NCBI GenBank assembly: GCA_029721435.1
Contig: CM056576.1
Coordinates: forward strand, 63,383,876-63,447,875
DNA: 64,000 bases
Reading direction: 5' to 3'
Source of the DNA: Gymnothorax reevesii
Lineage: Eukaryota; Chordata; Actinopteri; Anguilliformes; Muraenidae
Position 1 is the first letter of the stretch, and each line of letters starts with the position of its first letter. This document shows, one piece after another, positions 33,485-45,692 of the stretch. A program made the position numbers and the translations under genes. The notes below the pieces were generated by a model, which ran no database searches, was not told the DNA's origin, and saw only the letters and a list, made by a program, of their open reading frames with translations.

Positions 33485-35070
33485 TACAAACCCAAAAGCA
33501 GAGAAGTTGGCACGTTGTGTTAATCATAAATAAAAACGGAATACAATGATTTGCAAATCCTTTTCAACCTATATTCAATTGAATACACTGCAAAGACGAG
33601 TTAACTAATGTTCGAACAGGTAACCTTTGAAATTTTTTGCAATTATTAGCTCATATGGAATTTGATGCCTGCAACATGTTTCAAAAAAGCTGGCTTAAAT
33701 GGCAAAAAAGACAGTGAGAGTTGAGGAATGCTCATCAAACACTTATTTGGAACATCCCACTGGTGGGTGCCATGATTGGGTATAAAAGCAGCTTCCCTGA
33801 AATGCTCAGTCATTCACAAACAAGGATGGGGCAAGGGTCACCACTTAGTGACCAAATGCGTGAGCTGATTGTTGAACAGTTTAAAAACAACATTCCTCAA
33901 CGAGCCATTGCAAGAAATTTAGGGATTTCATCATCTACAGTCCGTAATCTCGTCAAAAGGTTCAGAGAATCAGGAGAAATCGCTACACGTAAGCAACAAG
34001 GCCGAAAACCAACATTGAATGCCCATGACCTTCAATCCCTCAGGCGGTACTGCATCAAAAACCGACATCAGTGTGTAAAGGACATCACCACATGGGCTCA
34101 GGAACACTTCAGAAAACCACTGTCAGTAACTACAGTTCGTCGCTACATCTGCAAGTGCAAGTTAAAACTCTACAATGCAAGTGAAAGCCATTTATCAACA
34201 GCACCCAGAAACGCCACCCGCTTCGCTGGGCCCAAGCTCATCTAAGATGGACTGATGCAAAGTGGAAGTGTGTTCTGTGGTCTGACGAGTCCACATTTCA
34301 AATTGTTTTTGGAAACTGTGGACGTTGTGTCCTCGGGACAAAAGAGGAAAAGAACCATCCTGACTGTTATAGGCGCAAAGTTCAAAAGCCAGCATACGTG
34401 ATGGTATGGGGGTGTATTAGTGCCAAGGAATGGGCAATTTACACATATGTGAAGGCACAATTAATGCTGAAAGGTACATACAGGTTTTGGAGCAACATAT
34501 GTTGCCATCCAGGCAACATCTTTTTCATGGACGCCCCTGCTTATTTCAGTAAGACAATGCCAAGCCACATTCTGCTCGTGTTACAACAGCATGGCTCCGT
34601 AGTAAAAGAGTGCGGGTACTAGACTGGCCTGCCTGTAGTCCAGACCTATCTCCCATTGAAAATGTGTGGGGCATTATGAAGCGTAAAATACGACAACAGA
34701 GACCCCAGACTGTTGAACAACTTAAGCTGTACATCAAGCATGAATGGGAAAGAGTTCCACCTGAAAAGCTTCAAAAATTGGTCTCCTCAGTTCCCAAATG
34801 TTTACTGAGTGTCGTTAAAAGGAAAGGCGATGTAACACAGTGGTAAAAAGGCCGCTGTGCCAATTTTTTTGCAATGTGTTGCTGCCTTTGAATTCTAAGT
34901 TAATGATTATTTGCAAAAAAAAAAAAAAGTTTCTCAGTTTGAACATTAAACATCTTGTCTTTGCAGTGTATTCAATTGAATATAAGTTGAAAAGGATTTG
35001 CTAATCATTGTATTCTGTTTTTATTTATGATTTACATAACGTGCCAAATTCACTGGTTTTGGGTTTTGTA
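33485..35070 (+). mobile_element. Tc1-like transposon, complete with both ends
   Basis: Left end TACAAACCCAAAAGCAGAG (33485) pairs with right end GGGTTTTGTA (35070). The inverted repeats are over 100 bp and include TATTCAATTGAATACACTGC. Total 1586 bp. TATAAAAGCAG at 33781 is a TATA-like element 20 bases before the transposase ATG. The same family as 1-1268. Confidence 0.94.
33802..34846 (+). pseudogene. Tc1-family DD34E transposase, broken
   Basis: The start MLSHSQTRMG and the helix-turn-helix (RNLGISSSTVRNLVKRF) are intact. A base is missing near 34180 and another near 34425 (AKEW where the first copy has AQGMG), and TAA at 34550-34552 replaces a Gln codon directly before the second catalytic Asp. 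The catalytic triad is still encoded: WSDES Asp 34284-34286, DNAKPH Asp 34553-34555, and PIENVWG Glu 34658-34660, 34 residues after it. Defects differ from those of the copy at 9-1044, so the two were inactivated independently. Confidence 0.93.
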
Positions 35071-35100
35071 TATAAGAAACCCAGTGTAAAATTGCGAATC

Positions 35101-35690
35101 AGATAGATACGTTATTGATCCCGAAGGAAATTCAGTCTCTCAGCTGCTCGATTACACAGCAACACTCAATTGACATTCATACACTATACAAAAAAACATA
35201 AACAGGATCAGGAATAAAAAGTCAATAAGATGATGGAAAATGGATAAGTAATATTAAAATGGTAGTGTTAAAAGCAGACAGTGCTTTTTCCACCCAGCTA
35301 CCCCCCCATTGTCCTCCACACCCTAACTCCTCTCCCTCCCTTCCCCATAGTTGAGTTAAAGAGTCTAATGGCTCTGGGCAGGAAGGACTGCGGGAGTCTG
35401 TCTGTGGAGCAGTTCACAGAGAGCAGCCTCTCTCTGAGGGAGCTCCTCTGCCCCAGCACTACTCCATGTGGTGGGTGGCTGCTGTTTCCAGGGATGGAGA
35501 GCAATTTTTTGAGAGTTCTCCTCTCCACCACTGATGCCACAGAGTCCTGTTCTGCACCGATATCAGAGGTGCCTTTGCTGATCAGTTTGTACAGCCTCTG
35601 TGTGTCCTTGTGTTTGATGCTGCCCCCCCAACACACCACCTTGTAAAAGAGGACGCTGGACACCACCGCCTGATCGAACATCTACAACAT
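35101..35690 (-). mobile_element. Rex1/Babar-type LINE 3' fragment
   Basis: On the minus strand the C-terminal reverse-transcriptase region (35681-35298) is followed by a 3' UTR ending CTTCGGGATCAATAACG and (TATC)n, the Rex1 signature end. It is 5'-truncated, as is usual for LINE insertions. Confidence 0.85.
35298..35681 (-). pseudogene. Rex1-type reverse transcriptase C-terminus
   Basis: An open stretch of 127 residues with VSSVLFYKVVCWGGSIKHKD, DTQRLYKLISK and LPQSFLPRAIRLFNS, in the order seen at the C-terminus of Rex1 LINE polymerases. It lacks the endonuclease and the catalytic YADD region, so it is a dead fragment. Confidence 0.82.
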
Positions 35691-36500
35691 TTTTTCACAG
35701 ACTTTAAATGATGCCTTTTAATTGAAATGATATTTAACAAAAATTGCTGATCAGTTTTTTCCTTAATCTTCTCACTGAAGTGAAGAACGTAGGAGTGTAC
35801 AGACAGCTCACAAGTGCACAAAAAAGTGATTTTTGAATAAATGTATCATAAAAAAGTGAACTTTGAGACTGAGTCTGTTAGTTTGACGGAGTGTTGTTAG
35901 CCTGGCCGCTCGCTAGGCTCGTACCATTATGGGGGGAACCTTCGGACGAGTGCACACGTCTGATTCTCAGACCCTCACAGAGCATCATCTTCCTAGGACA
36001 ATCTTCCTGATTTTCCGGAAAGGCTCAGTTTTGCTTAAACTGTCTCTCCAGACTGCTGCCTCAGGGAGACACTGGCCTTCAAGCAGCTGAAACAAAGGAC
36101 AGGGAGGAAGCCCTGGCTTTGAAACATCAATTGATTCTCGTGTACTTTATGCTCTTCTTTGAAGGGTATTCACCATTGCACTGAATCCTCATGGTTTGTT
36201 AGCCGAGCATAGGCTTTATTTTCTGTAACTCTGCTGTTTCTGGTCCTTTTCTAGAGTTCTTCCGGTATTTCTCAGCTCCCCCCCCCCCCCCAGTGGCCTT
36301 TGTAAAGCCCACAATGAGCTTTTGTTCTCCGTACCTTCAGGTTGGCCGGCACTGGGCAGCAGTGTAGTCTGGCACGTAACAGCTGGACATTATTTGTGCC
36401 ACGGATCATTCAGTTTGTGTGATTTAAGGGTCTCCACTGGCAAAGAGCAATGACTCCAATCCAGGCCTGTAATAGCTGTGCCCTTGTGAAAAATGGTATA
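35691..36500 (+). other. Intron sequence without recognised elements
   Basis: No coding content; a poly-C run at 36279-36291. Confidence 0.5.
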
Positions 36501-36970
36501 CAGTGCTGTGAAAGTGTTTGCCCACTATACTGTAAAAAGTAGAATATTGACTAGATTTAAAATGTGAAAACAACCTGCAGCAACACAGTTTTGAGTTAGC
36601 TCAACTTTAAGTTCCTAGTTCTTTCAAAAGAATTTGTGCTACCGTTGGGACTCGAGGTCAGGCTTTGGAGCTTCTTGCCTTTAAGTCAACTTATTTTTCA
36701 CAGTGTAATTCTTGATTTCTTCTGTTTTTCTCATAGTTGTCACGCTGAAATCTTTTAGATCATCAAAATAATTGTAATATTGGACAAACGGAACCCAAGT
36801 GAACGCAAAATGTGGAGTTAAATGATGATTTCATTTATTGATTGAAAAAGGCTATCCAACCCTACTTGGCCCCATGTGACAAAGGAATTGCCTCCTTATT
36901 AATAAACCAATAAAATTTAATCGACATGGGTACAATTTTGCCAGACCCACCCATGTATGATTACTGCCAG
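36501..36970. mobile_element. Tc1/mariner-superfamily end fragment
   Basis: CAGTGCTGTGAAAGTGTTTG after a TA, and further stretches, parallel the element at 59878 (CAGTGCCATGAAAAAAGTAT). A MITE (36528-36705) is inserted 27 bases from its end. No transposase remains. Confidence 0.7.
36528..36705. mobile_element. 178-bp MITE with TA duplication
   Basis: Ends TACTGTAAAAAGTAG and, on the complement, CACTGTGAAAAATAAG; TA on both sides (36526-36527, 36706-36707). Removing it with one TA restores continuity with the 59878 relative (TTTGCCCAC joined to TTCTTGATTTCTTC). Confidence 0.78.
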
Positions 36971-38018
36971 CATTGTTGAATCCAAACTTAAGTTGGATGA
37001 TAATAATAATACATAGCACTTTTCAAAAACAAGTTTACAAAGGGGTTTACAGACACAAAAACGAGAAATACACGAATCAGTCTAAAATTGCAACAGGTTC
37101 AAGACAGATCTTTAAAAAAAAGCATCAAGCAAAGGGAAAAACATTAATTAAAAGCCATTTTATGAAAGTGGGTTTTTAGAAGAGTTTTAAAAGATAATGA
37201 AGTAGCTTGTCCAACTCACAGTGGAACATGATTCCATAACCTTGGTACCCTCACAGGAAAGGCCTTATTGCGGTCTGTCACCAGCCTTACCCTTGGCACT
37301 GAAAGTAACAGCTGATCTGCAGATTGGAGATTACGAGAGGTGTTTTAAGGGGCAAGAAGATCAATGATATGTGGGTCTGTTCATGAAAAAGAATGACCAA
37401 AGTGTAACGTGAAACCTATTTTTTCAAAATTGAAAATAAATTAAAGATGCTTGTTTTCCCATATTGTTATAACCTTGGAGAAATGCACTATATATGTGGC
37501 ATGATAAGTTAATCTCTTTAGGAAAGAAAAGTCTGTTTGCTTAGTCTGACAGGTTGTGAACGTCACATGGACACCAACTGGACTTTGAAAAGTCTAGTTT
37601 TGATGTCTATTGATCTTTGTCACAACTTTGTAACGCCTGTTTGCATTATAGCTCTCGTTATATTCAAACAACAAAAATAACGGTTGTGTGAAATACAAAT
37701 TTTATATCATTGGTCAAGAACTCAAGTAGCCACCAAACAGAAAAGTCACGTGCTGAATCTGAACTTGAATCTGAATTGTGCATGAATGACGCAGTTGGGC
37801 AAGTGTCCTGGCATTATGAATTGTTACTTGTCCAAGAAAGTACTTATTGCTAAGAGTACATTTACACAACTTCTACCCTCTCTGGAGAGGAGCAGCACGT
37901 GTAACTTGGCTAGTTGTTATGGGTTTGGAATGTAATATGGACACCAAAAATTGATAGAAGGTAAGCTTCTTAAACACTTAAAAGATGTTCAGGTACCCAT
38001 TCTTCCGGTAAACTAGTC
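36971..38018 (+). repeat. Interspersed fish repeat and flanking intron
   Basis: About 36995-37400 resembles the common fish repeat with TAGCACTTTTCAAAAACAAG and GGTTTTTAGAAGAGTTTTAAAAG. The remainder to 38018 has no recognised feature. Confidence 0.5.
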
Positions 38019-38154
38019 TTAACCCATTTATGCTTTGCGTCTTCACATGAGGACTGTTAAGAAAGTGTCCTGTTTGAATGACTATTAGAGTGGTATTTTG
38101 AAGTATAATAACATAAAAAAGTAAAAAAAGAAAATTCAGGCATAAATGGGTTAA
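38019..38154. mobile_element. 136-bp TTAA-flanked MITE
   Basis: TTAACCCATTTATGC at 38019 is matched exactly by GCATAAATGGGTTAA at 38140-38154: a perfect 15-bp inverted pair including the TTAA. A piggyBac-type MITE, smaller than and distinct from copies A and B. Confidence 0.9.
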
Positions 38155-38710
38155 GTTGGTCAACAGTGTAAAGTCTTTCCTTGCCGCGTCTTGCATTTCA
38201 AAATGCGCCACACATTCTCTATCGGGGACAGGCCAGGACTGCTGGCAGGCTAGTCTAGCCCCCGAACCCTCCTCTCACTCAGTCAGACCTTTGTGATGTG
38301 AGCAGTGTGTGTATTTGAATTGTCATGTTGAAATATGCAAGGTTGTCCCTGGTAGAGGCGCCATTTAGAACGCAACATATGTTACTCTAAAATCTCTGTT
38401 CTTTTTTGTGTTGATGGAGCCATCACAGATGTGCAAGTTACCTTTGCCTAGGACACTGGCACACCCTCATGCCATGACAGACCCTGGTTTCTGGACTTGT
38501 TGCTGGTAACATTCTGGATGGTCGTTTTCATCTTTGCTCTGGAGCACACGGCATCCATTTCTTCCATTGAGGACCTGACATTGGCTCGTCTGACCATAGT
38601 ACATATTCCCACTGAGTCATAGTCCTTCCCAGATAAAGTAAAGTTTGAAGTGGTATTTATGGATGCAGCTCCCTATTGTTGTAAATTTTCCAAGTCAGTT
38701 TGACTCCATG
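38155..38710 (-). mobile_element. Tc1-like transposon fragment
   Basis: The minus strand preserves pieces of a Tc1 catalytic domain out of frame. SPDLSPIENVWRI-like sequence is at about 38245-38205, the region upstream encodes the GTINGR / CHDD-like middle part, and 38610-38560 resembles SDEPMSG-type sequence. No terminal repeats are seen. Confidence 0.65.
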
Positions 38711-38726
38711 GGGCTCTAATTTATTG

Positions 38727-38830
38727 GCGCAGCGCAGGTGGTGTAGCGTGGCGCAGCCCACGCAGTGGTAATTTCGTCCGGCGCAGCCCGCGCAGTGGTA
38801 ATTTCATGAGGTGCAACACCGTGCGCAGCC
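38727..38830. repeat. GC-rich minisatellite
   Basis: GGCGCAGCCCACGCAGTGG is repeated at about 38750 and 38777 with a period near 30-35 bp; further degraded copies (GCGCAG, CAGTGGTAATTT) are scattered to 39005. Unusually CpG-rich for this intron. Confidence 0.6.
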
Positions 38831-40620
38831 GTTAGTTGACGAACGTGCGTCGAGAGGGGTGTGGCGGGGTAGTAGGGGGAGGTGTCACATATTCATCAAG
38901 ACGCAGTGACAATTTCGTAGAAAGTCTCCGCTGGAGTTGCGCAGAAAACTTGCCAGCTCCAACCTGGTTTAATTTCTGTGCAGTGGTAATTTGGCTGACA
39001 GGCGCACAGTGCGCACACGTCACTGAAATCTCACAGGCAGGTTTCCAGAATGTCAGGCAAATTTCAATGCAATAAATAATTACAGCAAGCACTATTTAAT
39101 GTAACTATCTGAATCAGGCCATAAATTATAGTATGTACATCGATTGTCCTGATGTCAGATTAAAGGTGGTTGGCATGCGTAATGGGAACTTGACCTGGCT
39201 TAATCAACGCAGCTGAATCTGTGATGCAAACTAACGACTTCACATCTTTCTCAGCCAACCACAAACAAATTTTTCGCACGACTGATTACAAACAAAGTCA
39301 ATGCAAAGACGCGATAGTCAGACAGGGTTTTAATATAGCTTAATGTCCGAAAGTCATAGAAGTTCTAATTTTTCAGAATATTCCAGGAATTAGAAGTGCA
39401 AACTTGGCCACGTTTGTGTTTCACACAAACACAACCTTCACAAAATGCAAATTGATAGCTATCGACTTTTCTTGGTCTTTTTAGCCTATTCGTCTGTTTT
39501 CTTCCATTGAAGATAGACAACAGTCTTTATTCAGTCTTTCTTTTGAAAATTAGTCAGATGGATTGAACAGATTCACGCTTTATTTAGACAGCAGAGATAA
39601 AATAGTACTTGTAGTCAGCGAGCAAATCAATTCCATGACCATTGACAGTGAATAAATTATCGCATGCACGATCAAGACTGCCCAACGCGAAATGCAAAAT
39701 ACTCCATGTCCAGCAGCCAGCATAAAGTAAAAGTATTGATATGAGAACACATTTATAACGGAATAAAGAATAAAATATATCACCAACAAACGGAGCATCC
39801 AAAAAAGCAAATAAATAAATAAATAAATAGATAAATTAATCGCAGTGTTCATTGGATGTTCTGTTGTTAAAATGTTTCTTTTTATTCTTTATTTATTTCT
39901 TTATTTTGATTCAGGCCATTCAGCGTTCGGGGATATAATTAAAGTCACTGCTTACTTTATTAACTGCCAATTGCCATACCGTCCCAACTTCTTCTGATTT
40001 GGGTTTGTACTTTGGTAGTTAGCTTAGCATTCATGTTTTGTGCTTCTTGCGCTTGTTGCTGTCTACGCGGTGCAGACAATGCACACTGTCTGTGTACAGA
40101 TGACCACGCTATAGAAATGACTAGTTTCATTTTTGTACTCTTTGGACATCTGCTCTTTGTATACAATATTTTTAAGCAGTGGGGCCAGATGTCCCCTGAT
40201 CCCCCTTAACGCTAGGGGTGAAAGCAATATAGAGAGGACTTGGGTACAGAAGCTAAACCTCTGTGTTAGAGGAGGCTCAAGAAAGAAGGTTGCAGTATTG
40301 CTGGGTTCCAGTGGTTATAATTACTGCGCGGAACCGTTCGCACCACATTTCTCACAAACCTCAAATTAAAGCTGAAAGCCAACACTTTGGGCACATGATT
40401 AATCTCAAATCCATGGGGTGGTGAAAATTGTGTCACTGTCCAAAAACTTATCCCAAACTGTATTTGTGCTTGGATGTCTCCCACTGTTTCTGCTTCACCC
40501 AGCTGCCAAGTATTAGTTTCATCACAAGCCCATAATGCTGCAGCAATCTTAAAACATAATATCATAGGTCACAAAGACATAATGTGGATTGCACAGTGCT
40601 TTTAGGGATAATTACTTCGA
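38831..40620 (+). other. Intron sequence with short repeats
   Basis: No gene. 39258-39318 is a half copy of the palindrome at 45693-45845 (AGTCAATGCAAAGACGCGA). An (AAAT)n run occupies 39808-39838. Confidence 0.5.
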
Positions 40621-40757
40621 ATTGCAGCCCCTGGAAATGGTCTGATTACTGCTGAAATCCCCAGCTGTCTTGACCAGGACTCCCTGGAAGAAGAGATCTT
40701 GTATCTCAATGGGACCTTCATGGCTAAATAAAGGATAAATAAATAAATAAATAAATG
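40621..40757 (+). mobile_element. L2-type LINE 3' tail
   Basis: CCAGGACTCCCTGGAAGAAG, then GATCTTGTATCTCAATGGGAC, then CTAAATAAAGG and (ATAA)n. This is the L2-type tail that also ends the SINE at 26590. Confidence 0.8.
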
Positions 40758-41364
40758 AAATCAGGCCACAGGTTTGTTATTTGTGCAAGGAGACTTGAAA
40801 CATTCAAGCAGGCGCACACCAGAGAAATGGACAGCATTTATTTTTATCTGGAGGAGGAGCTGGAATGGCAACATGAGCTGGAACAAACAGACTGCAGGGG
40901 ATCAGATGATATATCTGCCTGGAAAATACAATTTATGCATTTTGCTTTATATATTGTGTTGTGATATAGAAATGTGGTTAAAAAAAAAAAGATATAATCC
41001 TGACTTCAGAAAACATTCTTTTCTATAGTTGGTGTGCTTGCTGGGTAATGAGCAAACTGTACTGACTTGAAAGAAGTGGCTGTAATCACTCTGGAAAACA
41101 AGCAGATTGCATGTGTATAAAATTTTGATGCCTGTTCAGAGTGAGGTAATGAATCTGGTATGGCCTTGTGAACTTCCATACATCTGCTGTAAGAGTAAAT
41201 TTTATTAATCCACTGATGTTTGTGGCTGCGTGATTGAGTGGGTGGGTGGAGGATGAGTGAGTGAGTGAGTTAGCTGGTTTGCACCGTTAGTCAGCTGGGC
41301 TGAGTGAACTTTCCCCTGTGGCAGTCACTGTTTCTAACTGATTTCTGGGGAACTTGCCTGATTA
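40758..41364 (+). other. Intron sequence without recognised elements
   Basis: Nothing recognised besides short (GAGT)n-like sequence at 41250-41270. Confidence 0.5.
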
Positions 41365-41600
41365 TCCCCCACTGCAAAGGGGAAGAATGATATAGGAATG
41401 AGTGTAATGAGTGTTGTCCTTCTGCATGTCTGTCTGTCAGTCCTTCTGTCATGCTTCTTTTTCCGGGTCAGAACTCAAAAACCGTTCAATATTTCTCAAC
41501 AAAATTTAGATAGATCTTATTGTGAAGATGTGCCTTCATATCCTTCTGCCTATCTTCCTGTTTGTCTGTCTGTCCGTCTACTGGGCAATTCCATTTTGCA
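41365..41600 (+). mobile_element. Helentron-like element, 5' part
   Basis: TTATCCCCCACTGC ... GGGG, then GATATAGGAATGAG and TTGTCCTTCTGCATGTCTGT parallel the 5' end at 47239 (TTATCCTCCC, GATATAGTCATC, TGTCCTTCTGTCCG). The core TTCCGGGTCAGAACTCAAAA (41461) follows, then a second CTGTCCGTC tract at 41557-41580. No 3' hairpin end was found. Confidence 0.5.
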
Positions 41601-41984
41601 GAGGCTAAATTTTTTTTCCAGAAATTGGGGAAAACGGTGCTTGAAATGAGCAGAGGTTCAACTTTGGAGAACAAAAGTTGTTTTGGTCAGGATGATGTGG
41701 TGAAGGTCGTTATAGAGCATCAAAGAGGACTTTTTCATGTTTTTCCACCATCAAAATATGCTTTAATTAGCCTCACTTTATATCTGGGGAGTAAACTTGT
41801 TTCTTATCCAATGCTTTAGTTTTGTAATACCAGTGTCAGAGTGACAAGTGAAATGTACTTACCCCATTGGCAAGGTAGTCAAAATGACCTAAAATCAAGG
41901 ACAAACTTCTTGTCATACTAAGAAAATGGTGATAGAAAGAAGTGTTTTAAGTCTTAAAATTAGTAAATTTCCATTTCTTCAAAA

Positions 41985-43147
41985 TCACTTTTTGCAGTGT
42001 AGCCACTCACCTGCACCTGCCCATATCTACTGTCAGAGGAATCATTAAGAAGTTTAAAACAACTGGAACAGTGGTAAACAAGCCTGGACGAGGACGCAGG
42101 GTTATTTTTCCACCACGCACAGTGAGGAGGATGGTAAGAGAAATAAAAAGTTCTCCAGAGCTCACTGTAAAAGAATTGCAACAAATGGTAGCATCTTGGG
42201 ATCACAAAGTCTCCAAAACAACCATCAGGCACTATCAACATGCCAACAAGCTGTTTGGGAGGCATGCGCAGAAAAAACCTTTTCTCACTCATAATCATAA
42301 ACGCAAACATCTGGAGTTCACTAAGTGGTACTGGGACTTCAACTGGGACCGTGTGCTTTTGTCAGATGAGGCCAAGATAGAGCTTTTTGGCAACACACAC
42401 ACTAAGTGGGTCTGACGGAACACAAAAGATGAGTATGCACAAAAGCACCCAATGCCCACTGTGAAGTATGGGGGAGGATCGGTGATGCTGTGGGCCTGTT
42501 TCTCTTCCATAGGCCCTGAGAACCTTGTTAGGGTGCATGGCATCATGAACGCTTTGAAACACCAGAACATTTTAAACCAAAATCTGGTGGCCTCTGCCCG
42601 AAAGCTGAAGATGGTTCGTCACTGGGTCTTTCAGCAAGATAATGGCCCTAAAAATGTGGCCAAATCTACACAGAAATGGTTCACCAGACACAGAATCAAG
42701 CTCCTCCCATGGCCATCTCAGTCCCCAGACCTCAACCCCATTTTAAAACCTGTGGAGTGAGCTGAAGAGGTGAGTGCAGAGGAGAGGGCGCAGGTCGCTG
42801 GATGATTTAGAGAGATTGTGCAAAGAGAACTGGCTGAAGATCCCTCTTTCTGTATTCTCCCATCTTGTGAAACATTATAGGAGAAGATTAGGTGCTGTTT
42901 TGTTGGCAAAAGGGGGTTGTGCAAAGTATTAACATCAGGGGTGCTAATAATTGTGGCACACATGATTTGATGTAAAATAATTATTTCTTAATGTGGGATT
43001 TTTTTTCCCACTGAATAAATGCACTTGAATGAAAGGTTGGATTTTCCTCCATTTTTTCATTGTGGTCCTATATTTTTTAGAAAAAAACTGAATTTATTAG
43101 ACGCTAAAGAACACATCTTAACCATAGGTTAATAATGGAGGGCGCTG
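41985..43147 (+). mobile_element. Tc1-like transposon (CGCCCTCC-end family), 5'-truncated copy
   Basis: The right end reads GGAGGGCGCTG before TA at 43148. The left end and the first transposase codons are missing; homology begins at about 41999. Two further copies lie at 52574-54184 and 56868-58919. Confidence 0.9.
41999..42932 (+). pseudogene. Tc1-family transposase, truncated and broken
   Basis: Reads LHLPISTVRGIIKKF (helix-turn-helix), a GRGRR basic hook, then DFNWDRVLLSDEAK with the first Asp at 42365-42367, and QQDNGPK with the second Asp at 42638-42640. TGA at 42414-42416 replaces a Trp codon after THTKWV. The glutamate motif is destroyed: NPIENLW is changed to NPILKPVE by ATTTTAAAACC at 42737, followed by a stop. 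The frame ends GGCAKY at 42932. The same glutamate-destroying change is present in the copy at 58524. Confidence 0.92.
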
Positions 43148-43836
43148 TATACCCCCCTCCTCCCAGTGATCCAAGCGTCTGCGACTGTGATGAGGTCTGG
43201 GTTCGTTTGGTGCCTCTTGAATGCACCGATTTGAAAATAACGTGACCCTGGAGACACGAACGCATTCTGCTACTCCATATCTGTGCACCATTTGCAGAGC
43301 CAAAATTTCCATCCCACCGTCATTATTTTTTCTAACCATGAATATTTGAATCGCCACGCTTCGCGCCACCATCTCTGCTTACGGACGTTGCTGGTAGTAG
43401 CTGATTTGGGGGTTGATATCCCTTGCGATTGGGGAGTACTTGCAGTAACATCATCCTGCTGCTTTTCTCCTCACTACTTTTTTACCCCCTAATTAAGTCG
43501 GTGATTTGGCTTTTGGTTTTACTTTTAACAGCGATATTTATTGCAAGACAAAGCAAAGCGTAGGCAAATTCAGACTAAGCTCTAACATACTTCCTATTTG
43601 TACTAAATGTTAGTATCAATGGCATAGAGAAACAAACTTTTGATAAACTTGGTAAAATGAACAATGCTACTGAGAGTGGGTATTGGATTTTCAAAGACAG
43701 AGAACCCAGAAAACAAAATAACCTCCCCAGGACGTCCTCTAAAGGTCCCCTCCGAACGTCCCCGAAACTCAGTCATGGCTCATTGTGCGTCCTGTGTGAT
43801 TTGCGTCCGTATTTCACCCGAGGTCTCGGGTAATTG
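43148..43836 (+). other. Intron sequence without recognised elements
   Basis: No gene or bounded element seen. Confidence 0.5.
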
Positions 43837-45545
43837 CGAGCCCTGTAACATAACATACATCAATGGCGAGAACAGGCCATTCAGCCCAACTAGGTTGCCA
43901 GTTTCTTTATACTATTGTGAATATATCACTTCAGATACTCAGTGACTCAATGGTTTCTAGTTTTATGTCAAGCTTGCTCTTGAAAACTCCCAAGGTCTCT
44001 GCCTCAACAATATGGTCAGGCAAGCTATTCCACATCGAAATTACTCTTTTGGTGAAGAAATATTTCCGAATATCCATGCTGAATTTACCTTTGGTCAACT
44101 TCCATTTGTGAACCAGAGTTCTACCAACAACACTTTGTTGAAGGAATCCTTCATAATTCACTTTCATACCTTTAACATATTTAAAGACCTCAATCAGACC
44201 ACCCCTTAGTCTCCTTTTCCTAAGACTGAAGAGATCTTCAGCCTCCTCATAGCTTTCATCTTTTATACGCGACATTAGCTTAGTGGCTGTTATCTGAATT
44301 TTTTCTACAGCCTCTATAGTTATTTCTTAAAGTTTGATCCCCAGAATTGTGCGCAATACTCCAGATGTGCTCTGACGGATGTGTTGTACAAAAGAAGCAT
44401 CACCTCCTTGGATTTGTAAATACTTTTGCCAATGTATCCCAGCATCCGATTGGCTTTTTTAACTGCTATGGCACAATGGCTCGAGCCTGTGAGGGTTTGG
44501 TCAACAAGCACTCCCAGATCTTTTTTGTGTGGAGCACATTGCAGTTTTAAACCTCCCATGACCTAATCCCGTCAAATGTTTTTATTACCTACATGTACAA
44601 CTTTACATTTCGCTACATTAAATTTCATTTGCCACATTTCTGCCTCTTTCTGGATTCTATCCAAATCATCCTGAATCACTTCAGTGGACTTTAAACTATT
44701 TGCCAAACCTCCCAATTTAGTATCATCTGCACATTTAACTGATCTGCTCTCAATATTCCTATCAAGGTCATGAATGTCGATGAGGAACAGCAGGGGTCCC
44801 AACACCGATCCCTGGGGAACGCCTCTCCCCACCATACCTAGCTCAAATGAGATACCACTGACCACCACTCTTTGTGTTCTGTCCTGTAACCAGTTTTGAA
44901 TGCACTTCAGAATACTTACTTGTAACTCCAATGGAGCTCATTTTAAAAATTAGTCTCTCATGCGGTACTGTATTACATGCTTTCTGAAAATCCAAGTACA
45001 TGATGTCATAAGCCCTGCTCTGGTGATATGTCTTGGTGGCCTCTTCAAAAAATTCCAGAAGGTTTGTTAGGCATGACCTTCCCTTACGGAAACCATGTTG
45101 GCTATCCCTCAAGATATTATGTTCAAGAAATAAGTCTAGCTCATCTTTTATGATGGATTCCAATATTTTGCATGCAATGCAAATGAAACTGACTGGCCTG
45201 TAATTTCCTGGCTCAGTATGGTCTGCTTTCTTGTATATTGGTATTGTATTGCTCTGTTTCCAATCATTTGCTATTTCTCCAGTTTCTAAGAACTGTCTAA
45301 AGATGGCGGATAGCGGCTTAAAGATGATCTCACTAACTTCCCTGAGCACTGTAGGATATAAGCCATCAGGACCCGCTGCCTTATCTGCCTTTTAGTTTAT
45401 GCAACTTGTCTAATACATCGTTATCCCAAACCTCAGTTTCCGCTAAATAATCTTGAGAATTGGACATGCCCTCTGGCAGAAGAAAGACCCACTCTGAGGT
45501 AAAATTCTCAACAAAGTAACTGTTTAATGCTATTCTTACCCTTCT
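43837..45545 (-). pseudogene. CR1-type LINE reverse transcriptase, broken
   Basis: In order on the minus strand: FVENFTSEW and DKLHKL (about 45530-45385), DKAAGPDGLYPTVL, NYRPVSF, QHGFRKGRSCLTNLLEFFEE, motif A YLDFQKACNTVPHERL, motif B GVPQGSVLGPLLF, motif C CADDTKLGGLA, then KKANRMLGYIGKS and LRGGLIEVFKYVKG, ending KYFFTKRVISMWNSLP. This is the reverse transcriptase and C-terminal domain of a CR1-group LINE, with several frameshifts between blocks; the endonuclease is absent. The 3' UTR contains GGGCTGAATGGCCTGTTC. Confidence 0.88.
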
Positions 45546-45692
45546 GGCATGCGGCACAGCACTTAGTAGAAATTTGAACATGAACAACTCCGCCTCCCTC
45601 CAAAGTCCCACCCTCCTCCACCTGCCTGACCTCTGAGGCTCCCCTCCTCCCCTGATGCATGCGCTGAGAAAGTGAGGAGCGCGAATGAAGCT

